Assembly (NCBI RefSeq): GCF_002197985.1
Contig: NZ_NBYK01000005.1
Span: forward strand, 72,091 to 136,090
Direction: 5' to 3'
Length of the DNA stretch: 64,000 nucleotides
From: Halopseudomonas aestusnigri
GTDB taxonomy: Bacteria; Pseudomonadota; Gammaproteobacteria; Pseudomonadales; Pseudomonadaceae
Positions within the stretch are counted from its first letter, which is position 1. Each line of letters starts with the position of its first letter. The position numbers were made by a program, and so were the translations under genes. Under the pieces are notes generated by a model. The model was not told the DNA's origin. It saw only the letters and a program-made list of their open reading frames with translations, and made no database searches. This document shows positions 10,456-20,167 of the stretch, piece after piece.

Positions 10456-11570
10456 CAGCGCTGCTCTTCCTCATCCAGTTCGACACGCACGGTGTCGACT
10501 TCATAATTTTCCGCCAACGGTTCGCCATAGGCGGCCGAGGCGCGATAGTGCCGATAGGCATGGCGCAGCAGCACCATGACAACCGCCGCAATCGGCAGCG
10601 CCAGCAGGATACCGACAAAACCGAACAACTGCCCGCCGGCAAGGATGGCAAAGATAACGGCCACCGGGTGCAATCCAATACGATCACCCACCAGCAGCGG
10701 CGTCAGCACCATCCCTTCAATCATCTGGCCGACACTGAACACGGCTACCACTGCGACCAGATGGAACAGGTCACCAAACTGGAATACCGCAGCGATCAAC
10801 GCCGCACAAATACCGACAAAAAAGCCCAGGTAGGGCACGATACTGGCCAGACCGGCGAGCATCCCGATCAGCAGCGCCAGATCCAGACCGACCAGCCAGA
10901 GGCCAAGCCAGTAGATAACGCCCAGGCAGGTCATAACCAGCAACTGACCGCGAATGAACGCGCCGAGCACCTCGTCGCACTCTCCCAGCAGCTTGACGAT
11001 CAGCGGCTCCTGACGACGGGGCAACATCTCACGGCACCGGGCGACGATCACATCCCAGTCGCGCAGCAGGTAAAACCCGACGACTGGAATCATCACCAGA
11101 TTGGCCGTCCAGGTAACCAGCGCCATGGTCGAACGGGTGGCCTGCGCAATTACCGTAGCCAGCACGCCACCGGTTTTGCCGAGATTGTCGGCAAGACTCT
11201 CGCGCACGCTATCGAGCCTGAAGTCAGACACCTGCACACCAAGCCGTGCTTCAACCCAGGGCAAGGCGGCATTGTGAAACCAGTCGATCATCGCTGGCAC
11301 ATTCGAGCGCAGGGTGGCGATCTGGTGACCCAGCAGGGGAATCAGTATCAGCAGCGCAGCGATCAATATGCCCGTCACCACAGCAAAGACCACAACCACG
11401 CCGAGGGTGCGGGACAACCCGCGCGCTTCCAGTCGATCAACCAGCGGGTCACCCAGGTAGGCCAGCAGCATGCCAATCAGAAAAGGCGCCAGAATGGGCT
11501 GCAGAAAATAGATCAATGCCAGCAGCGCCGCGAGGCCAGCGGCCCAGTACCAGCGATAGTCCGAGGTCAT
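10455..11570 (-). CDS. AI-2E (PerM-like) family membrane protein
   Basis: 371 residues with about seven to eight membrane segments in the PerM/AI-2E exporter arrangement, including a central soluble stretch (about 90-150) and the conserved PYLG segment in SIVPYLGFFVG. The family was named for quorum-signal export, but most members, including those beside hda, have no proven substrate. Middle gene of DUF2066-perM-hda. Confidence 0.9.
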   Translation of the reverse strand: MTSDYRWYWAAGLAALLALIYFLQPILAPFLIGMLLAYLGDPLVDRLEARGLSRTLGVVVVFAVVTGILIAALLILIPLLGHQIATLRSNVPAMIDWFHNAALPWVEARLGVQVSDFRLDSVRESLADNLGKTGGVLATVIAQATRSTMALVTWTANLVMIPVVGFYLLRDWDVIVARCREMLPRRQEPLIVKLLGECDEVLGAFIRGQLLVMTCLGVIYWLGLWLVGLDLALLIGMLAGLASIVPYLGFFVGICAALIAAVFQFGDLFHLVAVVAVFSVGQMIEGMVLTPLLVGDRIGLHPVAVIFAILAGGQLFGFVGILLALPIAAVVMVLLRHAYRHYRASAAYGEPLAENYEVDTVRVELDEEEQR

Positions 11571-11620
11571 GGTGTCGTCCTTAAAAGCCTCTGGATAGGC
11601 CGACCAAGCGCGACCTGCGC

Positions 11621-12703
11621 TCAGCGCCAGCGATAATACAGGGTATCGCCCCGCTCTGCCGCCTCCGCTGAAGACGGCGCCGTTTCAGTCAACGACTCGG
11701 TCGGCGCCGTTTGGACCTCAGGAGCATCAACCTCGACAAGGCGCTGGTCCAGCAGCAACATGCGCTCAAGCTGGGCACGGTCGCCGGCAAAGTCGACGTG
11801 GAAACGCACCTGATCGTCCTGCACCGACAACAGACTTGGCAGCGTCTCCATGCCCAACTGCTGCAAGGTGCGCTGCAGATCGGCAAAGGCATCAATACTG
11901 TTGATACCGCTGACCTCCAGCACCCAGCCCGCTACCGGCGCAGCGCTGGCTACGCCGCCCACCGCATACTGCTGGTGCACCTCGGCGGCCACCGCCCGCA
12001 TCAGCTCGTCGGCCACGGCCAGCGGGGCCGTACTCTCAGCCTTGCCGGTCAGCTTGCGATCGTTGAGCCAGAAGGTCCAGCTCAGCGCCCAGCCGTCATC
12101 CTCCCGAGCGACCGTCAGCGCCAGCACGCCCTCGCTGGCGTAACGCTGACTGGCCTCTGCCAGCACCGCCTGATCGGCATCCAGCACATCCTGTTCGCTG
12201 ACACCGGCACGATCCTGCAGATCGGCCAGCGGTTGAGTCAGCACCACGCCCCGATACCGGGCCGCAGTCTGCAATGCCTGCCCCATTTCGCCTGAGGCAG
12301 CCAAAAAATCCTGACTGTAAGCGTCGCCCTCTACCGCCCAGACCAGAATGCCGGGCCGATTGCGACCCAGTACCGGCACCTTCGCCTTGCCCAGCGCGTC
12401 GCGCAGCAGAAGCGGGTCAAACTCGACACGCAGCGCCCCATCCTCACCCAGCGAGCCAATCTGTCTGGTCACCTGGCCAGGCTGCGCCAGAATCTCGGCC
12501 AGCGGGCCGCTGTCGACTTTGGCGTTTGCACCGGCAAGCCGCTCCAGCATCACCTGCGCGGCCACCTGCAATTGGGCAGCCTGATCAGCCTCTGCGCGCG
12601 GCGGCACATCAACCTGGTACAAGGATTCGACGACTGCAGCCTGCGACAGCAGGGGCAGACAGAGAGAGAAAAGGCCAATACAGGCGTTGCGCAACAGAGG
12701 CAT
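11621..12703 (-). CDS. DUF2066 periplasmic protein
   Basis: 360 residues with a signal peptide (cleaved near LLSQA|AV) and a DUF2066 body; the C-terminal tail (about 320-345) is Thr/Ser/Ala/Glu-rich and low complexity. ATG at 12703 is preceded by GGAAG at good spacing; a GTG two codons upstream is the alternative. First gene of the unit leading to perM and hda. Function is unknown; conservation with hda in Pseudomonas is from memory. Confidence 0.83.
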   Translation of the reverse strand: MPLLRNACIGLFSLCLPLLSQAAVVESLYQVDVPPRAEADQAAQLQVAAQVMLERLAGANAKVDSGPLAEILAQPGQVTRQIGSLGEDGALRVEFDPLLLRDALGKAKVPVLGRNRPGILVWAVEGDAYSQDFLAASGEMGQALQTAARYRGVVLTQPLADLQDRAGVSEQDVLDADQAVLAEASQRYASEGVLALTVAREDDGWALSWTFWLNDRKLTGKAESTAPLAVADELMRAVAAEVHQQYAVGGVASAAPVAGWVLEVSGINSIDAFADLQRTLQQLGMETLPSLLSVQDDQVRFHVDFAGDRAQLERMLLLDQRLVEVDAPEVQTAPTESLTETAPSSAEAAERGDTLYYRWR

Positions 12704-12973
12704 GAACACTTCCGTCAGGGTAGCTGGGCGTTCTCACAGCCATGACGCTGCGAAGGGTTTTGACCCGCTACATTAAACAAGCCTTGCAGGCGCGGCAACC
12801 GGCTTGCCGCAGGCCAGCACCGCGCAAGGCATGCAGCACGTCGGCAGACCGCGTTCGGCATGGCTCTGCCGGACATGACTTGGTAGACTATGCCGCTATT
12901 CGAAAGCGCCTGCCCGCACAGCAACCAAGGCGTGTCGAGACCTATCCTTTTTTTCACAGTTCGAGATCCGCTC

Positions 12974-14038
12974 ATGAGCAGCCAGACGCCTTCCAAACCC
13001 TCGATCAGCTACAAAGACGCCGGTGTGGACATCGCCGCCGGTAACGCCCTGGTCGACCGTATCAAGCACGTTGCCAAGCGCACCGCGCGTCCGGAAGTAA
13101 TGGGCGGCCTGGGTGGTTTCGGCGCCCTGTGTGAAATTCCCGAAGGCTACCGCCAGCCGGTACTGGTTTCCGGCACAGACGGCGTCGGCACCAAGTTGCG
13201 TCTGGCCATGGACCTGAACATGCATGACCAGATCGGCATCGACCTGGTTGCCATGTGCGTCAATGACCTGGTGGTCTGTGGCGCCGAGCCGCTGTTCTTC
13301 CTCGACTACTACGCCACCGGCAAGTTGAACGTGGACGTTGCCGCCCAGGTTGTAACCGGCATCGGCGCCGGCTGCGAACTCGCCGGCTGTGCTCTGGTTG
13401 GCGGCGAAACCGCCGAGATGCCCGGCATGTACGAAGGCGAAGACTACGATCTGGCCGGTTTCTGCGTTGGTGTGGTCGAGAAGGCCGACATCATCGACGG
13501 CAGCAAGGTCATCGACGGCGACACCCTGATCGCCCTGCCGTCTTCCGGCCCGCACTCCAACGGTTACTCGCTGATCCGCAAGATCATCGAAGTCGCCGGT
13601 ATCGACATCCACAGCACCCAGCTCGACGGCAAGCCACTGAGCGAACTGCTGATGGCGCCGACCCGCATCTACGTCAAGGCCCTGCTGCAACTGATCAAGC
13701 AGACTGGCGCCGTGAAAGCCATGGCCCACATCACCGGTGGTGGCCTGCTGGAGAACATTCCGCGCGTTCTTCCGGAGGGCTCGCAGGCAATCATTGATCT
13801 GGCCAGCTGGCAGCGTCCGGCCGTATTCAACTGGCTGCAGGAGCAGGGCAACGTTGACGAAACCGAAATGCACCGCGTGCTGAACTGCGGCGTGGGCATG
13901 GTCATCTGTGTGGCTGCGGAACAGGCCCAAGCCGCTCTGCAAAGCCTGCGCGACGCTGGCGAGCAGCCCTGGGTGATTGGCCGTATCGCCAGTGGCGCGG
14001 ACGGCGCCGAAGCGGTTGTTCTGCAGCACGGCAACTAA
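12974..14038 (+). CDS. purM: Phosphoribosylformylglycinamidine cyclo-ligase
   Basis: 354 residues, the normal AIR synthetase length. The N-terminal [20 protein letters not shown], the nucleotide loop [12 protein letters not shown] and the [15 protein letters not shown] segment are all characteristic. It catalyses step 5 of purine synthesis (FGAM + ATP to AIR). The ATG at 12974 is chosen because the family N-terminus begins just after it. purN follows four bases later. The 270 bases upstream, divergent from DUF2066, must hold promoters, but none is clear. Confidence 0.97.
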   Translation: MSSQTPSKPSISYKDAGVDIAAGNALVDRIKHVAKRTARPEVMGGLGGFGALCEIPEGYRQPVLVSGTDGVGTKLRLAMDLNMHDQIGIDLVAMCVNDLVVCGAEPLFFLDYYATGKLNVDVAAQVVTGIGAGCELAGCALVGGETAEMPGMYEGEDYDLAGFCVGVVEKADIIDGSKVIDGDTLIALPSSGPHSNGYSLIRKIIEVAGIDIHSTQLDGKPLSELLMAPTRIYVKALLQLIKQTGAVKAMAHITGGGLLENIPRVLPEGSQAIIDLASWQRPAVFNWLQEQGNVDETEMHRVLNCGVGMVICVAAEQAQAALQSLRDAGEQPWVIGRIASGADGAEAVVLQHGN

Positions 14039-14042
14039 TAGC

Positions 14043-14702
14043 GTGCGCAGCCGTATTGTTGTCCTGATCTCCGGGTCAGGCACCAACCTGCAGGCACTGA
14101 TCGACGATCTCGCCGGCGCCGACGCGCCAGCCGAGATCGTCGCAGTCGTTTCCAACAAGGCCGAGGCCTTTGGACTGGTACGCGCCAGCAACGCCGGCAT
14201 CCAGACCCGCGCCCTCGACCACCGCGAGTTTGCCGATCGGGCAGCCTTTGATCGGGCGCTGATCGCTGAAATTGACGCCTTTCAGCCGGATCTGGTGCTG
14301 CTCGCCGGCTTCATGCGCATTCTCACTGCCGACTTTGTGACACATTACCGTGGCAGGCTGCTCAACATTCACCCCTCGCTACTGCCTCGCCACAAGGGCC
14401 TGCAGACCCATCAGCGGGCACTGGATGCGGGTGATGAAGAGCACGGGGCCAGTATTCATTTCGTCACCGAAGAACTTGATGGCGGTCCGGTAGTCATACA
14501 GGGACGCGTAACCGTTCATCCTGACGACGATGCCGCCAGTCTGGCGTCCCGCGTACAGGTAAAGGAACACGCTTTGTACCCGCTCGCGGCGCGCTGGTTT
14601 GCAACCGGGCGCCTGCGTCTGGAAGGGGATCAGGCATGCCTCGATGGCACGCCCATTCCGCCCAGCGGGTTAAGACTGGAAGACATCGAATCCGGCAGAT
14701 GA
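14043..14702 (+). CDS. purN: Phosphoribosylglycinamide formyltransferase
   Basis: 219 residues starting with GTG. The N-terminal VVLISGSGTNLQALID binds the phosphoribosyl group, and the catalytic triad Asn108, His110 (NIHPSLLP) and Asp146 (ELDGGPV) is complete. It transfers formyl from 10-formyl-THF to GAR, step 3 of purine synthesis. It is co-transcribed with purM, and its stop overlaps the DUF3108 start as ATGA. Confidence 0.97.
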   Translation: MRSRIVVLISGSGTNLQALIDDLAGADAPAEIVAVVSNKAEAFGLVRASNAGIQTRALDHREFADRAAFDRALIAEIDAFQPDLVLLAGFMRILTADFVTHYRGRLLNIHPSLLPRHKGLQTHQRALDAGDEEHGASIHFVTEELDGGPVVIQGRVTVHPDDDAASLASRVQVKEHALYPLAARWFATGRLRLEGDQACLDGTPIPPSGLRLEDIESGR

Positions 14703-15481
14703 GAAAAGACCAGATGCATGCCAACACGACCATTAAAAAGATAACGCACAATCGATTCATCAAGCCCCTCGCGGCCCTGCTCCTCGGCTTGAGTGCCAGT
14801 GCCGCCGGCGCTATCGAGCTGCAGCCGTTCAGCGCCAGCTACGCCGCCGACATGAAAAACATTCCGGTCAACGGCGAAGCCATTCACAGCCTGCAAGCCA
14901 ATGATGACGGCAGCTGGAACCTGTCCTTCAGTGCCAGCATGTTTGTAGCCCGGCTGACCGAGCAAAGCACGCTGCGGGTAGCCGACGACCGGATTCAACC
15001 GCTGACGTATCACTACGAGCGTCGCGGCCTGGGCCGGGGCAAGGAAATCCTGCAGCACTTCGACTGGCCCCAGGCGCAGGTCACCGGCACCTACAAGGGT
15101 GAATCGTTCAGCCTGCCAACCGAACCCGGCCTGCTCGACAAGACCACCTACCAGCTTGCGCTGCAGGCGGATCTGGCAGCCGGCAAGACAGACATGACCT
15201 ACCGCGTAGTCGATGGCGATGAGGTGGAAGAGTACGCGTTCCGAGTGGTTGGCGAAGAACGGGTCACCACCAAAGCCGGACAGTTTGATGCGGTGGAGGT
15301 CGAACGGGTACGCGAGCCCGACGCCCGACGCGAGACCACCCTGTGGTTTGCCAAGGACTGGAACTACCTGCTGGTACGCCTCAGCCAGATCGAAACCGAC
15401 GGCCAGCACTATCAGATCATGCTCAAGGAAGCGACCGTCAACGGCCAGACCGTGACCGGCATACCGGTGAGCCACAAGTAA
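14699..15481 (+). CDS. DUF3108 secreted protein
   Basis: 260 residues with a signal peptide (about 16-39, ends SAAGA|IE) and the DUF3108 domain, a mostly beta fold with the family's PFSASYAADMKNIPVNGEA opening. Likely periplasmic. It overlaps the purN stop, so it is translated with purine genes, although no purine role is known. An internal ATG at 14714 is a possible alternative start. Confidence 0.85.
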   Translation: MRKDQMHANTTIKKITHNRFIKPLAALLLGLSASAAGAIELQPFSASYAADMKNIPVNGEAIHSLQANDDGSWNLSFSASMFVARLTEQSTLRVADDRIQPLTYHYERRGLGRGKEILQHFDWPQAQVTGTYKGESFSLPTEPGLLDKTTYQLALQADLAAGKTDMTYRVVDGDEVEEYAFRVVGEERVTTKAGQFDAVEVERVREPDARRETTLWFAKDWNYLLVRLSQIETDGQHYQIMLKEATVNGQTVTGIPVSHK

Positions 15482-15502
15482 CAAGGCGACGCCTGATCGG
15501 CG

Positions 15503-15613
15503 GCCACCTGCGTGGGCCTGATGGCGCTCTGGTGGACACGCCTTCGGCTTAGTCCACCCTACGCCAACGGCGCCAGCCCGTAGGGCGGACCAAGCGCAGC
15601 GTGTCCGCCGTTG
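15503..15613. repeat. REP/BIME-like repeat, copy 1
   Basis: Two imperfect palindromes in one unit: GGTGGAC...GTCCACC followed by CTAC, then GTAGG GCGGAC...GTCCGCC. The unit is repeated next door with a few mismatches at a period of 112 bases. This is the organisation of bacterial interspersed mosaic elements spread by RAYT-type transposases. No such transposase is in the window. Confidence 0.8.
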
Positions 15614-15614
15614 C

Positions 15615-15725
15615 GCCACCTGTGTGGGCCTGATGCCGCTCTGGTGGACACGCCTTCGGCTTAGTCCACCCTACGCCACCGGCGCCAACCCGTAGGGCGG
15701 ACCAAGCGCAGCGTGTCCGCCGTTG
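15615..15725. repeat. REP/BIME-like repeat, copy 2
   Basis: Second copy of the 111-base two-palindrome unit, differing from the first at only a few bases. A diverged third module of the same design lies at 47569-47680. Confidence 0.8.
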
Positions 15726-15760
15726 TCCCGCCAGCCCGCTTCGGCCTCTGTGAAAAATCA

Positions 15761-15800
15761 AAAAAAAACCGCGACAGCGCAAGCTGCCGCGGTTTTTTTT
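15761..15800. terminator. Bidirectional intrinsic terminator
   Basis: A8 CCGCG...CGCGG T8 with an inner AGC-GCAA-GCT hairpin. Having an A tract on one side and a T tract on the other, it works in both directions. It lies 10 bases beyond the stop of the minus-strand acyl-CoA dehydrogenase gene and also closes the plus-strand purM-purN-DUF3108 unit. Confidence 0.9.
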
Positions 15801-15810
15801 ATCGGCTCGA

Positions 15811-17034
15811 TCAGGCCTTGGTGAAGCGACCACCGGCTTCGGCCAGTTTGACCAGACCGGCAGCGGGCTTCCAGAACTCGCCACGCTCGGCTTCAAGCGC
15901 GCGGATCTCGGCCAGTACCTTGTCCAGACCCAGGCTGTCGGCGTACGCCATCGGACCTACGCGGTCAGCCGGGAAGCCGTAACCAAAGCGGTAAACGCGG
16001 TCGATATCTTCGGCGGACTCGGCGAAGCCTTCGTCCAGAATGCGCGCACCTTCGTTGACCAGCGCCAGGATGCAGCGGGTCACGATTTCCTCGGCGGATA
16101 CGTCACGGGCGGTGTAGCCGGCTTCTTCAGCCACTTCACGGGCCATCATGTCGGTTTCCGGATCGTGGATCGCCTGACGGCTGCCTGCTTCGTACTTGTA
16201 GAAGCCGTGGCCGCTCTTCTGACCGAAACGCTCCATTTCACACAGCTTATTGTCCAGCCACACGATCGGCTCGCCACGACCGATGCCGGCCAGCTGACGG
16301 GAACGCCAGCCCAGGTCAACACCCACCACGTCGTACATGCGGTAGGGGCCCATCGCCATGCCGAAGCCCTGCAGCGCCTGGTCGACTTCCCACGGGGTGG
16401 AACCTTCCAGTACCACTTCGCGGGACTGGCGGGAGTATTTTTCCAGCATGCGGTTGCCGATAAAGCCGTGGCAGTTGCCGGCCAGGACTGCTTCCTTGCC
16501 GATCTTCTTGCCAACAGCCAGGCAAGCGTCCATGACGTCCTGGGCAGTAGCCTTGCCGCGAACGACTTCCAGCAGCTTCATGATGTGCGCCGGGCTGAAG
16601 AAGTGCAGACCCAGAACCTGAGTCGGACGCTGAGTCGCGGAAGCGATTTCGTCGATATCCAGATAGGAGGTGTTGGTGGCCAGAATCGCGGACGGCTTAA
16701 CCGCCTTGTCCAGCTCGGCGAAGATCTTCTTCTTCAGATCCATGTTTTCATAGACGGCTTCAACAACCAGGTCCATGTCGGCCAGATCTGCGTAGTCCTG
16801 GGTGGTGCTGATACGGGCAACACGCGCCTGCGCTTCGGCATCGTCAAAACGCTCCTGGGCAACCGAGCGCTTGTAGACCGCGGCGATCTCGACCAGGCCC
16901 TTCTCCAGCATCTCGCCATTGACGTCCAGCCAGGTGACCGGGTAACCGGCGTTGACGAAGTTCATCACGATGCCGCGACCCATGGTGCCAGCGCCGATAA
17001 CGCCAACTTTCTTGATATCTTCAAACGCAGCCAT
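15811..17034 (-). CDS. 3-hydroxyacyl-CoA dehydrogenase
   Basis: 407 residues: an N-terminal NAD-binding Rossmann domain with GVIGAGTMGRG (11-21), the catalytic His in GLHFFSPAH (about 143), then two copies of the C-terminal helical dimerisation domain. It oxidises L-3-hydroxyacyl-CoA to 3-ketoacyl-CoA, as in the FadB C-terminal half but here as a free-standing enzyme without a hydratase domain. ATG at 17034 has CGGAGG upstream. Monocistronic, with its own terminator. The crotonase at 29.6 kb could supply a hydratase-like step but is far away. Confidence 0.92.
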   Translation of the reverse strand: MAAFEDIKKVGVIGAGTMGRGIVMNFVNAGYPVTWLDVNGEMLEKGLVEIAAVYKRSVAQERFDDAEAQARVARISTTQDYADLADMDLVVEAVYENMDLKKKIFAELDKAVKPSAILATNTSYLDIDEIASATQRPTQVLGLHFFSPAHIMKLLEVVRGKATAQDVMDACLAVGKKIGKEAVLAGNCHGFIGNRMLEKYSRQSREVVLEGSTPWEVDQALQGFGMAMGPYRMYDVVGVDLGWRSRQLAGIGRGEPIVWLDNKLCEMERFGQKSGHGFYKYEAGSRQAIHDPETDMMAREVAEEAGYTARDVSAEEIVTRCILALVNEGARILDEGFAESAEDIDRVYRFGYGFPADRVGPMAYADSLGLDKVLAEIRALEAERGEFWKPAAGLVKLAEAGGRFTKA

Positions 17035-17167
17035 GTCAGCTACCTCCGGATAATGTGAGCAAGATGAAGTGCAAAGACTGTTCGGTGTGCAAAGGCGGCC
17101 CACCGGCCGTTCTGCGGGGACCGATACAGTACGCAAATTGCGTCCGGATTGGACCCCCGCCAAACTG

Positions 17168-17194
17168 ATAAAACTTATTCACGGCATGAATAAG
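17168..17194 (-). terminator. Terminator of the Sel1-repeat gene
   Basis: Reading on the minus strand, CTTATTCA-TGCCG-TGAATAAG is a perfect 8-bp hairpin followed by TTTT, 14 bases after the stop. Confidence 0.82.
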
Positions 17195-17207
17195 ACAACG
17201 ATAGTGC

Positions 17208-18545
17208 TCAGAGTGAGGGCAGCGCCTCACCGACCGTCCATTCGGCGGCAGCACGCCGGGCCGTCTTGAGCTGGCTGGCGCTCAGTTCATCGGCCATCAC
17301 GTCACGCGCCTCGCGAGCTCCCTCAAGCCCCTGCCCGGCACTGAGCGCAAACAGCATGTAGGCCATCGCATTGTTGGTACGAATGCCCTCGCCGTTCATA
17401 TACATGATGGCCAGATTGAACATGGCGCTTGCCTCACCCTGACTGGCGGCAGCCGTGTACCACCTGATGGCCTGTGCATTGTCTTCCGGGGTGCCTTCAC
17501 CCTCGTCGTACATGATCGCCAGATTGTACTGGGCATTACGCTCACCCTGCTCGGCGGCAGCGGTGTACCACTTGATCGCTGCCTGATTGTCCTCGGCGGT
17601 GCCTTCCCCTTCGTCGTACATCAGCGCCAGGTTGTACTGGGCCTTGGCATGTCCCTGCTCGGCGGCGAAGGTATACCAGTTGATGGCCTCGGCATCGTCC
17701 ACCTTGGTGCCTTCACCCTCGTCGTACATCAGCGCCAGGTTGTACTGGGCATCCTTGTGCCCCTGCTCGGCGGCCTTGCGGTACCACCCGATAGCACGCC
17801 GATCATCCACCGGCACGCCTTCGCCCTCGTCGTACATGATCGCCAGGTTGTATTGCGCGGCGGCGTCACCCTGCTCGGCCGCAGCGGTATACCAGCGAAT
17901 GGCCTCGCGGTCATCCAGCGGCACACCCTCGCCCAGGTCGTACAGCAGCGCAAGGTTGTACTGGGCATCGGCGTGTCCCTGCTGCGCCGCCATCAGGTAA
18001 TACTCGGCGGCCTTGCTGTCATTGACCGGCACACCTTCACCTTCGTCGTACATGAGTGCCAGATTGTATTGCGCGTCGGCGTGGCCCTGCTCTGCCGCGC
18101 GCAGGTACCACTCAATGGCGGCGAGGTCGTCCACCGGCACACCCTCGCCCTCGTCGTGCATCAGCGCCAGGTTGAACTGGGCAGCCGCGTTACCCTGCTC
18201 GGCGGCCAGGGTGTAGTACTCGATGGCCTTGAGGTCATCCAGCTCGACGCCCTCACCCATGTCGTACATGTAGGCTACGGAGAACTGGGCCTCGGCATCA
18301 CCCTGGGCTGCAGCTTCGCTGTAGAGTTCGAAGGCCTTGGCATAATCCTGCTCGACGCCTTCACCATCGTAGTAACGCTGCGCCAGTTCCCGCTGGGCTT
18401 GGGCATCACCGTTGAGCGCCTGATTGATCCACTGGGTGATCTGGGTACGCAGGTCGCCTTTCTTGTCGTACTCGGTTACCGCCTGCAACGGCGCAGACAG
18501 CAAGGCACCGGTCAGACCCAGCGCAAGCAGTGAGGTAGCTTTCAT
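17208..18545 (-). CDS. Secreted protein of ten Sel1-like repeats
   Basis: 445 residues: a signal peptide (about 1-22, LQA|VTE), a short linker, then ten uninterrupted 36-residue Sel1/TPR-like repeats (46-405) of the pattern G-x-x-x-A-Q-Y-N-L-A-x-M-Y-D-E-G-E-G-V, and a helical C-terminal tail. Such repeats form a superhelical protein-binding scaffold; the partner is unknown. Repeats 3-9 are strikingly alike and very acidic (DEGEG), which suggests recent internal amplification and a calcium- or salt-adapted exported protein. ATG at 18545 has AGGGATGG upstream. Confidence 0.9.
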   Translation of the reverse strand: MKATSLLALGLTGALLSAPLQAVTEYDKKGDLRTQITQWINQALNGDAQAQRELAQRYYDGEGVEQDYAKAFELYSEAAAQGDAEAQFSVAYMYDMGEGVELDDLKAIEYYTLAAEQGNAAAQFNLALMHDEGEGVPVDDLAAIEWYLRAAEQGHADAQYNLALMYDEGEGVPVNDSKAAEYYLMAAQQGHADAQYNLALLYDLGEGVPLDDREAIRWYTAAAEQGDAAAQYNLAIMYDEGEGVPVDDRRAIGWYRKAAEQGHKDAQYNLALMYDEGEGTKVDDAEAINWYTFAAEQGHAKAQYNLALMYDEGEGTAEDNQAAIKWYTAAAEQGERNAQYNLAIMYDEGEGTPEDNAQAIRWYTAAASQGEASAMFNLAIMYMNGEGIRTNNAMAYMLFALSAGQGLEGAREARDVMADELSASQLKTARRAAAEWTVGEALPSL

Positions 18546-18656
18546 TGATTAACCATCCCTGTGACTGTGAGGTGGCCGCGCAGCACGCGGAGCTTTGGCA
18601 AATGATACCCAAGTAAACGCCGATGCCCACCCCGAACAGGCGAAATCGTGCGCCAG

Positions 18657-19130
18657 TCAGGCCTCGCCGACCAACTGACGCACATAGTCATCAGCGCCGG
18701 GCCCGGCCTGCACTTCGACCTCCCAGGCCTTGAGCGGGCGATTATCGGCCGATAATACCTCCGCTCCCCGAATGGGCTGACCGCTCGCCTTTTCCAGCAG
18801 CAACATGCGGTCACCCTTGCCGTTAGGGCGCCACTTCTCACCCCACTGCATCAGGCCAATAATGATCGGATAGAGGTCCATGCCAGCGGGCGTCAGACGG
18901 TACTCGAACGAGCGCCCGTCAGCCGCCGATGGCACTTTTTGCAGCACGCCAGCCTCGGTGAGCTTTTTCAACCGGGCGCTGAGCACGCTGCTGGAGATGT
19001 CCAGCTGGCGCTGGAAAGCATCGAAGGTACGCATGCCATGAAAGGCATTGCGCAGAATAAGCAGCGACCACCACTCGCCGATGATCTCGGCGGTTTTCAC
19101 AACACTGCAGTCGATGTGGGTGGTCGGCAT
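18657..19130 (-). CDS. HxlR-family transcriptional regulator
   Basis: 157 residues. An N-terminal Cys (Cys8) is followed by the HxlR winged helix (about 12-100) with the hallmark EWWSLLILRNAFHGMRTFDAFQ and SSSVLSARLKKLTEAGVL; the C-terminal 50 residues are less conserved. HxlR regulators often sense electrophiles, aldehydes or redox through cysteine. It lies 52 bases downstream of the nitronate monooxygenase on the same strand, so it may control that gene. Confidence 0.9.
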   Translation of the reverse strand: MPTTHIDCSVVKTAEIIGEWWSLLILRNAFHGMRTFDAFQRQLDISSSVLSARLKKLTEAGVLQKVPSAADGRSFEYRLTPAGMDLYPIIIGLMQWGEKWRPNGKGDRMLLLEKASGQPIRGAEVLSADNRPLKAWEVEVQAGPGADDYVRQLVGEA

Positions 19131-19182
19131 AGCAACGTCCTGACAGGGACACCGCCCGGCACCATGCCAGGCGGCAATCCGA

Positions 19183-20154
19183 TTACAGCATCGACACCAG
19201 ACGGGCGCGAATGATGTCTTCGGCCTGCTTCATGATGCGTTCGATCAGGTCTTCACAGCTCGGAATGTCGTGAATCAGGCCGGCAACCATACCGCAGGAC
19301 CAGGCGCCCAGATCCATTTCACCGTTCTGCATGATGCGCGGATAGACACCGGCAACTTCATCGATGATATCGGCGAAGGTCAGCTTGTCGCCCAGTGCCT
19401 TCTCTTTCTCGACGATACGCTCAACAGCCGCGTTGTTCAGAACGCGCTCGGTGTTGCGCAGCGGGCGCATGACCAGACGGGTATCCAGCTCGGAAGCCGC
19501 GACAATGGCCTGCTTGACGTTCTCGTGAACCGGCGCTTCCTTGGTGGCGATGAAACGAGTACCCATGTTCATGCCTTCAGCGCCCAGCGCCATGGCCGAA
19601 ACCAGCGAGCGGCCGTCAGCCATACCGCCGGAAGCAACAAACGGGATTTCCAGCTCGTCGGCAGCGCGCGGCAGCAGGATCATGTTCGGGATATCGTCTT
19701 CACCCGGGTGACCGCCACACTCGAAGCCGTCAACCGAGACCGCGTCGCAGCCGATGGACTGGGCTTTGAGCGAGTGACGAACCGAGGTGCACTTGTGGAT
19801 GACCTTGATGCCGGCATCTTTCAGCAGCGGCATGTATTCCTGCGGGCTGCGGCCTGCGGTTTCAACGATCTTGACGCCGCCCTTGACGATGGCATCGATG
19901 TAGCCCGGGTAGTCCGGCGCATTGACGGTCGGCAGGAAGGTCAGGTTGACGGCGAACGGCTTGCTGGTCAGTTCCCGGCATTTGGCGATTTCGTTGGCCA
20001 GATCGGCCGGGGTCTTCTGGGTCAGGCCAGTAATGGTACCCAGACCGCCAGCGTTGGAAACGGCAGCCGCCAGTTCGGCAAAACCTACCCAGTGCATACC
20101 GCCCTGGAGGATCGGGTGCTGAATGCCGAACAGTTCTGTAATACGTGTTTTCAC
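19183..20154 (-). CDS. Nitronate monooxygenase-family flavoprotein
   Basis: 323 residues, a TIM barrel of the NMO / 2-nitropropane dioxygenase family. The N-terminal FGIQHPILQGGMHWV binds FMN, and VDGFECGGHPG and VASGGMADGRS are phosphate-binding loops. Bacterial members oxidise toxic nitronates such as propionate 3-nitronate, but many have undefined substrates. It starts with GTG and has GAGGCGAG upstream. A highly structured leader precedes it (see 20168-20246). Probably co-transcribed with the HxlR regulator. Confidence 0.88.
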   Translation of the reverse strand: MKTRITELFGIQHPILQGGMHWVGFAELAAAVSNAGGLGTITGLTQKTPADLANEIAKCRELTSKPFAVNLTFLPTVNAPDYPGYIDAIVKGGVKIVETAGRSPQEYMPLLKDAGIKVIHKCTSVRHSLKAQSIGCDAVSVDGFECGGHPGEDDIPNMILLPRAADELEIPFVASGGMADGRSLVSAMALGAEGMNMGTRFIATKEAPVHENVKQAIVAASELDTRLVMRPLRNTERVLNNAAVERIVEKEKALGDKLTFADIIDEVAGVYPRIMQNGEMDLGAWSCGMVAGLIHDIPSCEDLIERIMKQAEDIIRARLVSML

Positions 20155-20167
20155 TTTATTCTCGCCT

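Noticed and set aside
15503..15725. CRISPR-like array
   Set aside because: Only two copies, 111 bases long with internal palindromes and no unique spacers; fits REP/BIME instead.
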